Assembly (NCBI GenBank): GCA_024291935.2
Contig: CM044306.1
Coordinates: 21,089,001-21,153,000, forward strand
Direction: 5' to 3'
DNA length: 64,000 bases
DNA from: Okapia johnstoni
Lineage: Eukaryota > Chordata > Mammalia > Artiodactyla > Giraffidae
The notes under the pieces were generated by a model. That model was not told where the DNA came from, made no database searches, and was given only the letters and a program-made list of their open reading frames with translations. Shown here piece after piece: positions 22,946 through 36,700 of the stretch. The translations under genes and the position numbers were made by a program. How positions within the stretch are numbered: position 1 is the first letter of the stretch; each line of letters begins with the position of its first letter.

Positions 22946-24151
22946 AAGTTCAAGGTTACAGACCCAGTTTAGGATAGCCCACTTTTTCAAAGGGAGAACT
23001 CAGGGTTGGGGGGCAAGGTGGGCCAGGGAATGTGGAGGGAAGGCTGCAGAGGGCCTGATAAACATTTTGCAAGGGGAGTTGCACACACCTCCAGCAGCAA
23101 AGCAGGGGAAACGTCACAGGGTGAAGGGCCAGGGGAAGTCAGGGACAGAGTCATGGAAGGGAGAGGGCACAGCCTCTTCCTAGAAGGGGGAGAGGGTGGC
23201 AGCACTGCCTCCACCCCTGCGTCATTCTGGCAGGAACTGGGGAGAGGAGCTGGATGGCAGGTTTGGAGGGCCCCAGGGTGGAGCCAGTGGGGTAAGCTCA
23301 GGTCAAGCCTTTCACCCTAATGTGCCTCAGTTCTCTCCCAGCTGTTAACCAGGGCTCTGGGTTCTTCCCAGGCAGTTAATGAGTGTTTACAGAAGAGCTT
23401 GGAGATCTTCAGATCTCAGCTGGGCCACCACTACAGTTATAAAGCTCAATAAGGGTTGAGTGTCATTGGGGAGGGGAGGAGCAGGCGAAGAGGGAAACAG
23501 ACTCTCTTACAACCTAAGGATAAAGCCACGCTCAGAGAGCAGAGCCAGCCTCAGCTGCCACAGGATATCCTTGTGCCCAGGGATGGAGGTCACGTACCCT
23601 CGTCCTTCTCACCACCACCAAAGGCTGGCCCGCAGCTAAGTGTGGGCAGAACCCAGACTACAGCTGGTCTTCATTAACTCCAGCGCTTTTTCACCCCCCA
23701 CTGTGAACCCACAGCTTCTACAGGCCCAGGCTGGAGGGGCTGCCCTAGCCCGACCTTGCTGCTGACTCTGGGGCCGGGGGCACTGCACCGTAAGCCAAGC
23801 TACCAGCTGAAAATAAGGTTGAAGCAAGACTCGCTTTTCCCACTGGGAGCGAGCAGAGAGGAAAGAAAGGAGTGTGGGGGTGAGAGGGTGGAGGTGGGGG
23901 AATTTAGGGCAAACAGCAGGCAGTGAAGTCAACTGGATCTAGGCCCAGAAACCCCCACACCCTGGGGCCAAGTCTTACTCTAGCTTTGCTTTCAGCCCAG
24001 TCTTGGCTGGGCCCCAAACTAGGGAAGGCCCTGGCTGCCCCTTTCCGCCTCCCTACCCCCACCCTTATTAAATACACATTTTATCTCTCAGCATCTTCAT
24101 TATCTTAACTGAAGGAGACAAGCAGTGGATGGCGGCGGCAGAGAGTCAGGA

Positions 24152-24170
24152 GAGGGGGGGGGGTGTGGGG
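24152..24170 (+). repeat. Poly-G stretch
   Basis: A run of ten G followed by TGTGGGG in RARA upstream DNA. Quadruplex-prone. Confidence 0.7.
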
Positions 24171-24914
24171 AGCAGGCGCACCCTTGTTGTAAAGTGCTGA
24201 TGAAGCTCTTTCAGGCAGTGTGGGAAACAGAGGCGGGATCAAAGGCAGCGAGGCTGATTCAGAACTCAATTAGAGCTTTTTAAAAAAGGAGCTGGCTCCC
24301 TCCTTTTGCCAGGCTTCAGACAGCCTTTACCCAGGCCCCTCTCACCCAATTAGCTTCTACTGCCAGCACCCTGGGGCCGGGGTTGAAAATCAAGGGGAGG
24401 CCAGAGGGCATAGCTTCTCCCCCTGCAGACCCACCCCTTCTGAGAAGGCGGAGACCTGCTGCTGTTTGTAACTTAAAAGTTCTCCGAGGGCACCTGATCT
24501 CTTCAGGAGGAACCTGAGATCACACCTTTTCCTCAAAAGTTAAAACAGCACGACACCAAAGGTGGGCTCCTCCCTAACCCCTTGCCAACTAGAGGCTGTG
24601 CAGCTTCTGGCCCACCTCTGGGGACACCAGGTAGCATCCAGACAGACACTCCCTCCTCCCAGCCAGTAGGTGGGACTCTCTCCCCAAAGCCAGGGGCTCC
24701 TGGGAGCAACATGGAAGTTGCCTCGAGCAAAATATCACATCAGAGGGAGCCATTGGAACGCATCTGAGGCTGAGAAACACCCCGCTGATACATGCCACAG
24801 GATGGAGCGCCCCCTCTCCCTGCTCCACCTCCGTGCAGAAGCACCAGCCCGGGCTGCCTCCAGATCAGAACTGTCCTCAAGATGGAGGGGGAGGCGGCCT
24901 CTTACTCTGTCATG

Positions 24915-25000
24915 GATCTGTTCACTCAACAACTGTTAATGGAATACCCCCTCACCCAGGTCTCAGGCACCGTACTAAGTGCTGGGGACAGATACAAGTG
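24915..25000 (+). repeat. L2 LINE 3' remnant
   Basis: The pattern 'ttcactcaacaactgttaat' followed by 'ctcaggcaccgtactaagtg' and 'ctggggacaga' resembles the L2 3' end. Confidence 0.55.
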
Positions 25001-26768
25001 TTAAAAAAGCTCTCCACCTCGGCTTTCTGTTTTGGTCTCTCTCAGTAGTCAAGGTAACCTCTCCACAGATATTTTTAAAAAGCCCCAAGTCGTATCTCCT
25101 TCCTACTTCTCAGTTTTTATTGGTGCATCTTAAAAGGGCGCAATGAGGGGGAAGAAGGAAAGAGCTCTGCCAGCTTCGGATCTCTGGGCAGCTTGGACCT
25201 CACACCCTCGTGCCAGTGATCCAGCCACAGGCAGGTCTTCACTGAGCCAGAATTGTCAGTTGCAGCTCCGGGGTTGAAACTCACACCAGTTTTATTGTGT
25301 CTGTGTGCGTTCCATGGCAATACCCACCAACACTCTATGGAAGCTTCCTCTGCTTCTGTGAAGAAATAAATAAACCAGGAGACAGACACACACACCCCAC
25401 CACCTTCGAGAGGAAGAATGTAGGTCAGCATCTCTGCCACTACTCCATGTGAAACGGCCTATGCTCCTGGCAGAAACCAGTAACCACAAGCCCAGCCCAG
25501 CCCCCTAAAAATCCCACCGCCTTCCCAGAGCTCTCAGCTTCAGCAAGAAAAGGACTTTCTTCCTGCTCTCAGTCTGCTCCCCGGCTGTCTGAATTACATT
25601 TAAGACTCCGCTGACAAACATACATCAGCCTGTGCTCCCACAAGGGCAGCGGAAGCCAAGCAGGGACTCGAAGTCAGCTTCACGCATCGTTGACGGAACC
25701 AACCCTGTTCCAATTGCTGAAGTCTTAAGAGCAGCAGTGACCTAGAAATTGACAGTAAGGGGGAGAACCGAAGGGAAGGAAAACGAACAAACCAGTACAC
25801 AGAAAACCCGATTTCCTAAAGCCAGGGGAAAGGGAGAGAGAGGAGGTAGAGGGGGGAAGAAATTTGGCCTCTTTGAATCTGCAAATGCGATCCTGGCTCA
25901 GTGCCATAGAGGATACACAGCAGCCCCAATGCGAGTCAAGCCATGTTCCTGACTCCAGCCCTACAGTGAAGAGGAAGGCGCCAAGCCTCAAACACGACGA
26001 GGTGGGGAGGTCGCTCCTCTTTGGGCAGGATCCTACTGTGGATGCAGAACAGACAGCAGCTGCCCACAGTGTGGAAACAAACTGTAAAGCAGTCACGTCT
26101 CTTAAGGCTGCAGCATCCAATAAAATGTAATTTAAATCAAGCCTCGCATCTGTTCTCAATCCCATTCAGTCTCTGCTTTCCATCAGCCTTCGGATAATCT
26201 CTGCAATTATGCTCATTAACCCTTATAGCCCCGGACACTTTCCAAGCTGCTAGGTATAGACCTGTATTCTCCCCTCGCAAATTGACCTCAGAGGGAACAA
26301 ATGCTCTAGTGCAGGAGTGTGAGACATTCAGACTCCTGTCTACAGACTACGCTCTGCTACACACACTAGCAGGTAGTGTTCATTTCAGAGAGCTCTGTGT
26401 GCTCTCCTTCTATCCTGTACCACCTGCCGCAGCCCAGATCACATTGCAAGGATACAGTGGGCAGCATCAATGAAACAGTGGCCAACTGATCGTTTGTACA
26501 CATATCAAGTTCTCAAACCCAAGCCATGTCAGGAAGGCAGGAGGCAGAACTCAGAGCGGCACAGACTTGGGTCACTGGCTGTCAGACCATTCCTGTCAGA
26601 CATGGTTTGCATTCCAAGCATGTGCTTGAGTACAGCAATCTCCCAGAGGAATCAAACTTCAGGTTTTTTTTTTTCCCTTCCCTCAAAACTACCCCAGTCC
26701 CACACCTGCACTGCTAAGGCAGTCCGTGTTATCATGGCGCCCTCTGGTGTCCCCATCACAAATTGCCA

Positions 26769-27615
26769 TTTAATGCCACTGGAAGCCAAACCCAGGAAGG
26801 GGACTTGAGTAACCATGTGGATTAATTTATCTAAGAATACGGGGAAAATGAGGCTTCAATGACAATCCAAACCCAAACGAGGGCATCTTGAAACAAGTGG
26901 CTTCAGCTGAGGGCAGCTGGGACCGTGGCACAGTTTGGGGAGGAATTTTCACATTGCCTTCTGAAAAGTTCGTGCTCTCTTGAAATGTGATTGCTGAAGA
27001 AGACAAAGACTGCAACTTGAAAATAAATATATTCACAATCTGTAGTCACATTCTCCTGACCACCCCCACAACCTTGGGAGTGCCCAGGAAATTCAACGAG
27101 TCTTTAAAATGCCACAGTGTGGCAGTATCTGCAACATAACATGAACACAGCACACGCCAAAAAAATAAATGATATCCTTTGATCAAAGGGTCCTCCAAAT
27201 CTCCACGTCAACTTGCTTATTTGTCTGGAGTCTTCTTTTTCGTTCTGCTTCCTCTGATCCAAAAGTTCTTAAAAACATACCAATCTTTGAGGAGACTAAG
27301 AAATAAATATATGAACTTTCTGCAGCATCCATCTGTATACTTGTAAGCATGTCGGTTAGGGGCACACTCAGGGTAGAGGTAGTGAATGTAATTAAAAACG
27401 GTCTACTTGGTAGTTCGTAATGCATAAATATAATAAAACTCAAAGATATAATTCTGTGCTAATAGTCACGAATCTATAGATTAGATTTTATCAGTTTTAA
27501 GTGAAAAAAGGTCATTTGCTTTCAGACCTGAGTGTATAAAGTACGAAAAAGAAGACTCCATCAGTCTCTAAATGCCAGCTGGATACTTTCGGGTGGGGTA
27601 TTAATAGAAAAGAAT
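26769..27615 (-). other. CDC6: CDC6 3'UTR (inferred)
   Basis: This runs from the CDC6 stop to the first plausible polyadenylation signal on the minus strand, ATTAAA at 26774-26769. It is A/T-richer than the intergenic DNA and free of SINEs. The exact end is unproven; AATAAA matches near 25.28 and 25.11 kb would give a longer UTR. Confidence 0.5.
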
Positions 27616-27705
27616 TTAAGGCAATCCAGTAGCTAAGATACTTCCAACTAAAGCTTTGTCTTTCAGAGCATGCTCTATTTCCTTCTCTTCAATCTTCAGA
27701 GACAC
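27616..27705 (-). CDS. CDC6: CDC6 last coding exon
   Basis: The acceptor is CTTTCAG before GTGTCTCTG. It encodes 29 residues (VSLKIEEKE to LATGLP) and the TAA stop at 27618-27616. It forms the end of the winged-helix domain. Confidence 0.97.
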   Translation of the reverse strand: MSLKIEEKEIEHALKDKALVGSILATGLP

Positions 27706-30700
27706 CTGAAAGGAAAAGAAAAGGACTTTTTGTGGTGGAGAACTCACAAAAGCCAAGTTTTTACTACAGAAATCTTTGCTATGTTAAATTTTTCTCTCAA
27801 GAGTCAAGCAAGTTAAACACTGCTCTTCCAATAACATGGAGGGGAAAAAATCTGATTCCTACTATAGCCATATCTTCACACACCTTAAATCCTACCTAAC
27901 AAACAAAAAAAGTGTTTATCTAATTGTGATCATTTTTAAATCTTTACTGTAGCAAAAGATAAGCTCTTCAAAGCCGGACAATTAAAAGCAATGTCACAAA
28001 GAAGCAGTTCGTTGTACCTTTGTGAAGCGGGTTTCCTTGTTTTTCTTTAATCCGAAAATGCCTCTGGCCTCCAAGAGACCTGCAAGCGACAAACACTCTG
28101 ACTGGTCCACAGCTGCCACCTGCTGTTTGCGACAGACGTTACTATAGGCTTCGTGTAACTGGAAGGAAACGAGGGAAAACAAATGTGGTTTAAAAGCCCT
28201 ATCTCTTCTAACTTTGTAATCTTTTAAAATAATGTAAATGTGGGTTTGCAAAAGAGTTATCTGAATACCCTAATGCTCTCCATTTTCAATAAAATCCTTG
28301 AAAAGGCATTCTGGAGGCACCGCCAAAAAACCTACACTGTAATGCAAGGAGGGGGCTTTACTGTGTTGCATAGGGAGAGGCAGAAATAAAGGGGAGAAGA
28401 TTAATGGTAAAGTCTCAACCACAGCCCAAGGGAAATAAAAGTCAGCTGCCTTTTACATGATACCAGTACTTATTCTCACCGTTGAAATCCATTTTTAATT
28501 CACATCAGCTGCAGCATCATAGGCCTTTAGGAAAATATCTGCTCTGCAAAGCAGATTCTCCTCTCCACCCCAGCTCCATCTGCTGAGATTCCTGACTAAC
28601 CTTCCCCAGGGTGACCTCTTTGATTTTCAACCGCCTGGTCAAGAGCAGCAAAGAGCAGACCAAGATCTTCTGCTGGAGAGGGAAGGAATCTTGTGCTCCT
28701 TCTTGGCTCAAAGTCATTCTGTTTCCATCAACTTCTGAGATGACTTGTGATATGTGAATAACACCAACCCGCTTGGGAACCAGTGACTCAGAGGGTGATT
28801 TACCTATCAAGTAAATAAATCAGGGTTAATTCAATTTTTTAAATAGTGTATTTTTACAATTAAATATGAATCGAGACAGATGATACTAAGTTTTAGTGGA
28901 AGGAAACTCAAGAGCAAAACAGAGAGCTTCCAGTTCTGTAACAAGAAGTCAAAGGATGAGACACAGTGCGATCCTCAGGAAGATGCCAAAATGTGACATG
29001 ACTTGGAAAGTAGGGTTATCCTCTTTCTGGGCAGAACGGTGAGCTGTTTTATCCTGTATGATGCAATTTAATGTCAAAGAGATGAAATATACCTCATGAA
29101 AGAATAAGGACCAGACAGAGAACTAATATAAGGTTCTTAATATCTCAAAGGCAAAGAAGGACATCTTGACACAAAGATGACTGGGCCTGGTCATTGTTAA
29201 AGGCCGGAAAAATTACCTAATATTTCAAATCAAATGAGTAGCTAAACGTGGACAGTCCTCAATCCTCTAGATAGCCTCCCCAAATGACCTTTGAGGTTTG
29301 GTTCATTTGCCCAAGCTGATCTCCAGGAGAGCAATACTTGAGAAAATGTCATCGGATATTTCAGCAGATAGCACCATCTCAGAGGCCGGAGGCTGGAAAA
29401 CTGCCAAGGAGCCACAGAGGACTGTGGCCTCATTGTTTGGATGCAGGAATGACAAGATGGGGGAGGATTTGCTCTGTAACAAACTTTGCCTCATGTTACT
29501 TCCTGAGACCAAGTCAGTTGTCCCAAAAGAGTCTGCTTCAATTGCTGTCGTTCAGCCGCTAAGTCGTGTGCGACTCTTTGCAACCCCGTGCACTGAAGCA
29601 CGCCAGGCTTCCCTGTCCTTCACTGCTTCAATTCCATGATCACAGACAGGATGCTACCGAGGACTAAGCATGCTGGAGATACTGGAGTTCAGTGGTCAAG
29701 AAGCAGAATCTCACAAAGTTGAGAATTCAGGTCTAGTCTTACTCCCTATCCAATGGCTGCGTCTCTTCATAACAGTTCCAAGAAGGGGTCACCTACCCAG
29801 CTTGTGTCTGAGTCTCTTCAATACTGGGACACCCCCTCTGTGTCAAAAGAAGACCAGTTAGTGCTCTTTACTGGAAAGTGCCTTCTTTTTTTCTTTTTGT
29901 TTGGCTGCACCACGAGGCATGTGGGGTTTTAGTTCCCCAACCAAGGATCAAACCCACACCCCCTGCACTGGAAGTGCGGAGTCTTAACCACTTCCCGGGA
30001 CCCACCAGGGAAGTCCAGGAAGGTGTCTTTTTATATTTAGTTAAAGTCAGTCTCCCTGTATCTTTCTAAAGCCATTAAAGCTAACCACATCTACCAGAGG
30101 TTAAAAGACAGGAATTAGATTAGTTTAATAATTTATGACAAGAAGTCACAACTTCTTTTAGTTCTGTGTGTGTGAGCGGTGCTCACAGGGTCCACTGACA
30201 AGCCTAAATGTTACTGGTAGGGGAAAAGGAATGATGTGAAAAGTTGAAGAGAAACCAGTATCTAGTCTGTACATTGGCAAATATTACCTACTATTAGTCA
30301 GAGCACTGTTTGGCTACTACTGAAATATTTTTATTAATCTTCTTTCAACAAGTTGATGATAAGGAAGAAACAATCAAATCAGCCTGTCCTGTTTCTAAAG
30401 ATTAACACTGGATATTAACCACAAGATATGTAGTTCATGGCCATTTTACATCCTCTACAGCTAAGAGGGCAAGGCTGAGGGAAAGGAAAACTAATTTTGT
30501 CGTTTTTTGTGAAAGCTTGCAGTTTACTGTAGCAATGCTATCTTGGTATCGCCACCCTTGGAGGCTTGTTGAAAGTCTAGCGATATCCCAAGTTGAACTA
30601 ATTCTTTCCCTGTCTGACTCTTATTTCCTGGGCTTTGCTTTCACCTATTTCAAGACCTAAAGTGTACTCAATATAAGTACCCAGAGAGAAGCTGATCCAA

Positions 30701-33700
30701 TCTTACTGTCTAGTTTTCATTCCTAGGACTTGGAAAGAAAACTGACTCTGTCCTAACTATTCATGTAACACCCTGGAGAACTCATTTCCAGTAATGCGTG
30801 GATTACAGCACTGGCAGGCAAGATTGAAATAAAGTAGATGAAATTGATGAAAAACACAGACACCCACACACAAATGGATAACAGGATTTAACTATGCTCA
30901 TCTCACCTTTCTATCTCTTTCAGACAAGTAAAGCTTCTAATTATAAAGGAAGAGGAAACAGAGATAAACTACTCACATTCAGAGAGTGGTTTGAGGATAG
31001 TCTGACTTTTGACATCTGACTCTACAATTTCAATAGCCCTCCTGTAAAAAAAAAAAAGTATTTCTAGAGTTAATTTAGGCTGAGCCAAACCAAACACCAC
31101 ACCAAACCACCAAACCCCAAAACAGGCACATTAACACAAAGCAACATGTTTTATAATTTTAAAACCCAAGAAAATTGGATTATGCCTCAACTCCAGGGGA
31201 CTTAATTGCCTCGAAATAAATCGTGGACCAGGAAATCTGAGAAACTTTAACACTACTCGATTTCCTCTTATAGAGGCCGAGTAAGTCATCATACATTGAG
31301 CCAATGATAATATTTTGGACAAGGAAAACATGTCATGGATAGAAGAGAGGACATGCAGTGTGGGTGACTGACTAAAGAGAGACAGTACCACCCATACACA
31401 CCAGACTTAAAAGAAGAGCCCGCAGTTATCTATACATAGGCTGTGTGTAGGCTAAAACCACACCGGCCTACATGACTCTTGCTCATAGCTGCAGTCTTTA
31501 TCCAAGTAGTTTGCTGACTAGGAAGAACTTTCAAATCCAGGATCACACCATCTAGCAAGAGGAAGAGCTTACTCTCCCACCGCTCTCTCCAAAGTACTCT
31601 GCCCACAGGAAGCCATGAGCCAGACCTGGATCTTCAGCATGGCAGTAGGGGGAGGTTGGACCAGCGGGCCAACACAGCAAGTGTCATTTTAATGGACCCA
31701 GTGTTCCTACTGGGAAAGAAGAGATTTCATCAGTCAGCACAGAGGCTTTCCCCAGCAGGAAGGGCCGGGGGATGGGAAGCAGGAGAGAGAGAGGTCTGGA
31801 ACACAACCCTGGGGGACCACCAGCTGGAGAAAGGGGTGCTCACAAAAGCAAAGGAAGGGGCAAAAAAAGTCTCAAGGCAAGGATGGTTCAGGTCCATAAA
31901 TAAACCTGCTTGAGACCAGCTAATGGAAAAGTAAACTGGAGTCTTTTTTAATACAAATGTAATTAACCAATCTATAATCACCACAGGGAGTGCCAGCAAC
32001 ATCTCATTTGTTTCTCCCTCTGTAGGTAATGGTCTGATAATGTTTCAGACATTAACATGGTGGAAATGCAGAGCTCCCCACTGAGAAACAAGTCCTCCTT
32101 TCTGAACATAAAAAGTGGCAGAATGGAGCCTCTTAAGCCACATTCATTTGAGTTACACAAGACAATTAACAGCATTTCTTCTTTTTTAATAAAAGCAGCC
32201 AACAGTGCCATAACTCACCTGCAAATATCAAGCGCTTTGCGAACATCTCCCGAAACAGCAGAGACTTTGCGGGCGCAGAACTGAACGGCAGCATTGTCTA
32301 GGACGTGGTCATTAGATGCCTTTGGACAAGACATAGAAGTTTACGGTTGAAACTATACGGGTCCTCCTCTGCAATTTAGGTCTCAGTCATGAGTACTTTC
32401 ACACTTAATTCTAAACTTGATTGACCAACCTTTAGGGTCTAAGAGATGCCTTTTCTGCTTAGAAATGGGAATTTCATACATTGAAGCATTTTGTAGGAAT
32501 GTGGTAGAGGTTCACAAAGGGGGAAAAAAGCAACTGAAACTTAAATTAGCAAAACTACACTAAACTAAAATCTACTTGGTCGTTTACAAGAGAAAGTGTT
32601 TTCTTGGTCCTATTTTTTTTTTTTTTTATTTTTTTGGTCAGACCATGAGACATATGGGATCTTAGTTCCCCGACCAGAGATAGAAGCTGTTCCCCCCTGC
32701 ACTGGAAGTGCAAAGTCTTAGCCACTGGACCCCCAGGGAAGTCCCAGGTCCTATCATTTTTTTTTTTAATTAAAAAAAAACTCAATTTCTTTTTGGCTGT
32801 GCTGGGTCTTCATTGCTGCGTGGGCTTTTCTGTGGTTGTGGCAAGCAGGAGCTACTCTCTAGCTGTGGTGCACGGGCTTCTCACTGAGGTGGCCTCTCCT
32901 GTTGTGAAGCAGATTCTAGTAGTTGCAGCTGCCAGGCTCAGTTGCTCCAAGGCTTGTGGGATCCTCCCAGATCAGGGATGGAACCCGTGTCTCCTGCACT
33001 GGCTGGCAGATTCTTTACCACTGAGCCACCAGGGAAGCCCCCTCAGGTCCTATTTTAAGACTATTGTGTGTGTGTTAGTCGCTCAGTCATGTCCGACTAT
33101 TTGCAACCCCATAGACTGTAGCCCACCAGGCTCCTCGATCCATGAAATTCTCCAGGCAAGAATACTGGAGTGGGTTGCCATTTCCTGCTCCATAAGACTA
33201 TTAGAGAAGCATTTGAGTGATTCCTGTCTTATGTTTATTCCAACACTGAAGCACCCAATAAATGGAACCATGGGTGGAAATTCACATAAAATGTTCTCAC
33301 TGTGGCCCACAGGAATGCCTTATTTAGCAATGCAATCAAAGCAAAATATTTTAGAACCATTGTTAGGTTTCCCTTTCACAGGTGATACAAGGAATAGACA
33401 CCTTGGTACAGTGCTTGGCACTCACCTGATTCAGTCGATCCTGCAAGATGGTGGCTATCTGATTTTTGGTATAAGGTGGGAAATTCAACAGCTGTGGCTT
33501 ACATTTTTCTCTAGCTTGAAGCCTCGGCAGAATTCTGTCTGTGAGATCCAGAGTATTAGCAATACCTGAGGAGGAGATATGTAACACTTATCATCAGTGG
33601 TCAAATCATCCTAAAAGGAAAAATAAACCTTCTGAAAGCTGAATAAAATTTCTAGTCATAATTCAGCATCCCAATTGTTGCTTCCCACTTGTCCCCCACT

Positions 33701-36700
33701 CTCAATACTCATTAGGTAGGATGTACACAATCATTGAAGAATGCTTTTTTTTAAAGTATTCTTTATTTCTTGGCTGTGCTGCCTCCGTCGCGGCATGTGG
33801 GAAGAATGCTCTTTCCAAATTAGGTTTAAAATTTTGACTAACAAGCAGGACCAGACACTCCCAAAATTGACTGTTGCTGAAATGCAGTATTGTGTCATTT
33901 CTATTCAGAGTTAACAAAATTGATTTGATTAGTGAAAGCGAAAGGCGCTCAGTCGTGTGTCAGACTCTTTGCAACCCCATGGACTATACAGTCCATGGAA
34001 TTCTCCAGGCCAGAACACTGGAGTGGGTAGCTGTTCCTTTTTCCACGGGATCTTCTCAACCTAGGGATCGAAGCCAGATCTCCCGCATTGCAGGCGGATT
34101 CTTTACCGGCTGAGCCACAAGGGAAGCCCTGATTTGATTAAGTTCCCTATTATTTTATAATAACTTTCCTTTAAAAAAAAAAAATTCTTCTTTTATTTAT
34201 TTTTATTTTTTTTGACTGAGCTGCACAGCATGTGGGATCTCAGTTCCCTGACCAACTCATGCCCCCTACCGTGGAAGTGCAGAGTCTTAATCACTGGACC
34301 ACCAGGGAAGTCCCTATAGTAACTTTCTTATTATGGTAAGAAAGCAGAAAGCTGGTGTAAGATAAAGTAACAGGTGATAATGGAATTCCCTGGCAGTCCA
34401 GTGGTTAGGACTACTCACTTTCATAGCCAAGGTTCAATCCCTGCTTGGGGAACTAAGATCCCACAAGCTATGTGGCACAGTGAAACAAAACAAAACAAAA
34501 CTGATAAGCTGAAGAGATCTAAAAAAGAAGTCTTTAGAACCACCATGTAACATGAACAACAGAGCACTAACCAATCAGCACCAAGCGAGAATTCCTTAGC
34601 CACGGCCATTCAAAGAGTGTGTATAAGACATCCTGCCCTCTGCTGTCCAGCTGATCCATCTCGTCCAACACCAACACACTACAAAGAAAGAGAAACAATG
34701 AGGATCCATGTTCACCTTCTTAACTCTCCAATCTGATGTGGGCTGACTCTAGGTCACATTCCTGCAGCTCAAACCAGTTTGAAGATAGTCATCTACTCCA
34801 TTTTGTAACATACAGCAGTGAGCTTAAAAACATTTCCCCCCAATTTGAAATTAGAAGGTTTTTCTTTTTTCTTTTCTTCTTTCCCTTTAAGCTTATGTAA
34901 CTACCTCTCAGAGAGAAAATATAGGAAATGTTTTTTTTATGAGTAAAATGATGAATTCAAGAGATGAGACTGTGAGTTTGTGGGCAACAGATCTTGCAGA
35001 CTTTCACAAAGCAACATGCGGCAGAGCAACACTTACATCATGGGGCCCTTCTCTGCAGTCATACAGTTTTCCAGTTTCCTCATCATGTCCTTCCCAGCTG
35101 GCCTGGATACTTCTTCCTGACAAATCTCCTGAGCAATGGCTGGGAATACGGCCTGGGCACTCCTCAAGGACATGCAATTCAGCACGATAGCTTTAAAGCC
35201 TTTTAGTTCCTTCTAGAAAAAAATCCAAACAGGCAAGTTAGTTTGGCCTCAGATTAACTTCTGATGGAACCTGAAGTGTCTTTGAGGGGTTAACAGCATA
35301 TAAGAGAACAAGCTCCACTTTCATTTGGAAAGATTTTGACAATGAAATTAAAAATGTCTTATTTGGGGGAAAACTGCAATCCCTGAAGCACTTCCATTTT
35401 TTCTTAACCCTTAATAACCAGATGTCATTTTAGCAAGAGCATCATAATTCAGACTCTCAATGTACCTTGAGGTCTTGCAGAATTCGGCTTAAGCAGGCAG
35501 TTTTTCCAGTTCCAGGAGCGCCAGAAAGATAAAGACTTCCAGCTTTTTTCCCACAGATGTGCTCCCTTAGGAAATTCCTGATGACATCCATCTCCTTTTC
35601 CCTGGCAGGCAGCTGATCCGGGACAGCTGTAGTGAGGACCTGTTTCACTTGCTGGTAGCACGTGCCTGTGCCAGACATGAAAGGACAATTAGGTACAATA
35701 GCAGGGACTGAGAAGACCCACCGGCTTTCACTTGGAATCACCAGCCTTGGTTACAAGGCTGCACTAACAGCTGCCATGTAAGAACCAACCTTCCTGCTTG
35801 AACAGTCTCAGGCATGCAGATTCTTTCTCCGGCGGACATCTCTGCTCAGAATTGGTTGTGATGTCCTGACCTTTCGGAACTGAGGAATGTATTTTGTTTT
35901 GGTGAACTCTGGTGTGTTCTCTTTTGCTGGGAGACTTAGTTGTCAGCTGATTGTCAAATACCAATCTGCGTCCCTTTGATGGCTGTGAGCGAGGGGGACC
36001 ATTCTCTTTCTTGCCTTGCTTTGGTGGAGAACAGGGAGATGAACGGGGAGTGTTGCACAGGTTGTCGTCACCTGAAACATATTAAAATCAGAATGGGGTC
36101 ACTCATAGCAGTGGACAGTAAAAGGACTTGGAAAGATCTCTGCATCCGCCCTTCAAAAGGGGGATGAATTTCTACCCGAGTCAGAATCACCAAAATAAAA
36201 TGCCTCTCAGCCAGAAGCAAACATCGGCCACCAGATGGCACCACTGAGTCTTACTAGTTGGTAGAGGTTTTAGTGAGAGGAAATTCTAGGTTTGCTCTAA
36301 AACAGGGCTTTCCAACCTTGGCATCATTGATATCTTGGACCAAATAATTTTTCATTGTGGGGGACTGTCCTGTGCACTGTATCATAGTGAGCATCATCCA
36401 CTGTCAGTAGCACCCCCTCAGTTATGACAACTAAAAATGTCTCCAGATACTGCCAAATCACCCCTCATTAAAAATAGATACGCTGAAACAAGGGAAAAAA
36501 GAAAACAAAACTTAAAACAAAAAACAAAACAAAAAAACAAGAAAGGATTATCAACCACAAGAATTGTCACTGTTTCTCATAATTTCACAACCACTGAGGC
36601 AAGTTTCAAAATACTATGTAACAAACAGGGACACTGACAGAACCAAGTTCAGTATTGAGGAACTGAAGATCAGCCCTATCAGGTAGTTCAGAAAGTGATT

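Larger units (their letters stand above)
22061..26768. other. Intergenic region between RARA and CDC6
   Basis: No exon could be supported here. It contains an antisense Bov-tA element (22.74 kb), an L2 remnant (24.9 kb) and a poly-G stretch (24,152-24,170). An A/T-richer block at 24.2-24.35 kb has two CAATTAG homeodomain-like motifs within GC-rich surroundings. The rest is unremarkable. Confidence 0.6.
28804..30976 (-). other. CDC6 intron 9
   Basis: 2.2-kb intron holding a Bov-A fragment (29.5 kb) and an antisense SINE (29.9 kb). Otherwise it is plain A/T-rich DNA. Confidence 0.95.
32320..33425 (-). other. CDC6 intron 7
   Basis: About half of this 1.1-kb intron (32.6-33.2 kb) is three adjacent antisense ruminant SINEs. 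Confidence 0.95.
33566..34571 (-). other. CDC6 intron 6
   Basis: 1.0-kb intron with four ruminant SINE insertions: 33.75, 33.93, 34.17 and 34.38 kb. Confidence 0.95.

Noticed and set aside
32793..33569. 258-codon open frame on the + strand in CDC6
   Set aside because: It is made of antisense SINE sequence and ends in the reverse complement of CDC6 coding exon 6.
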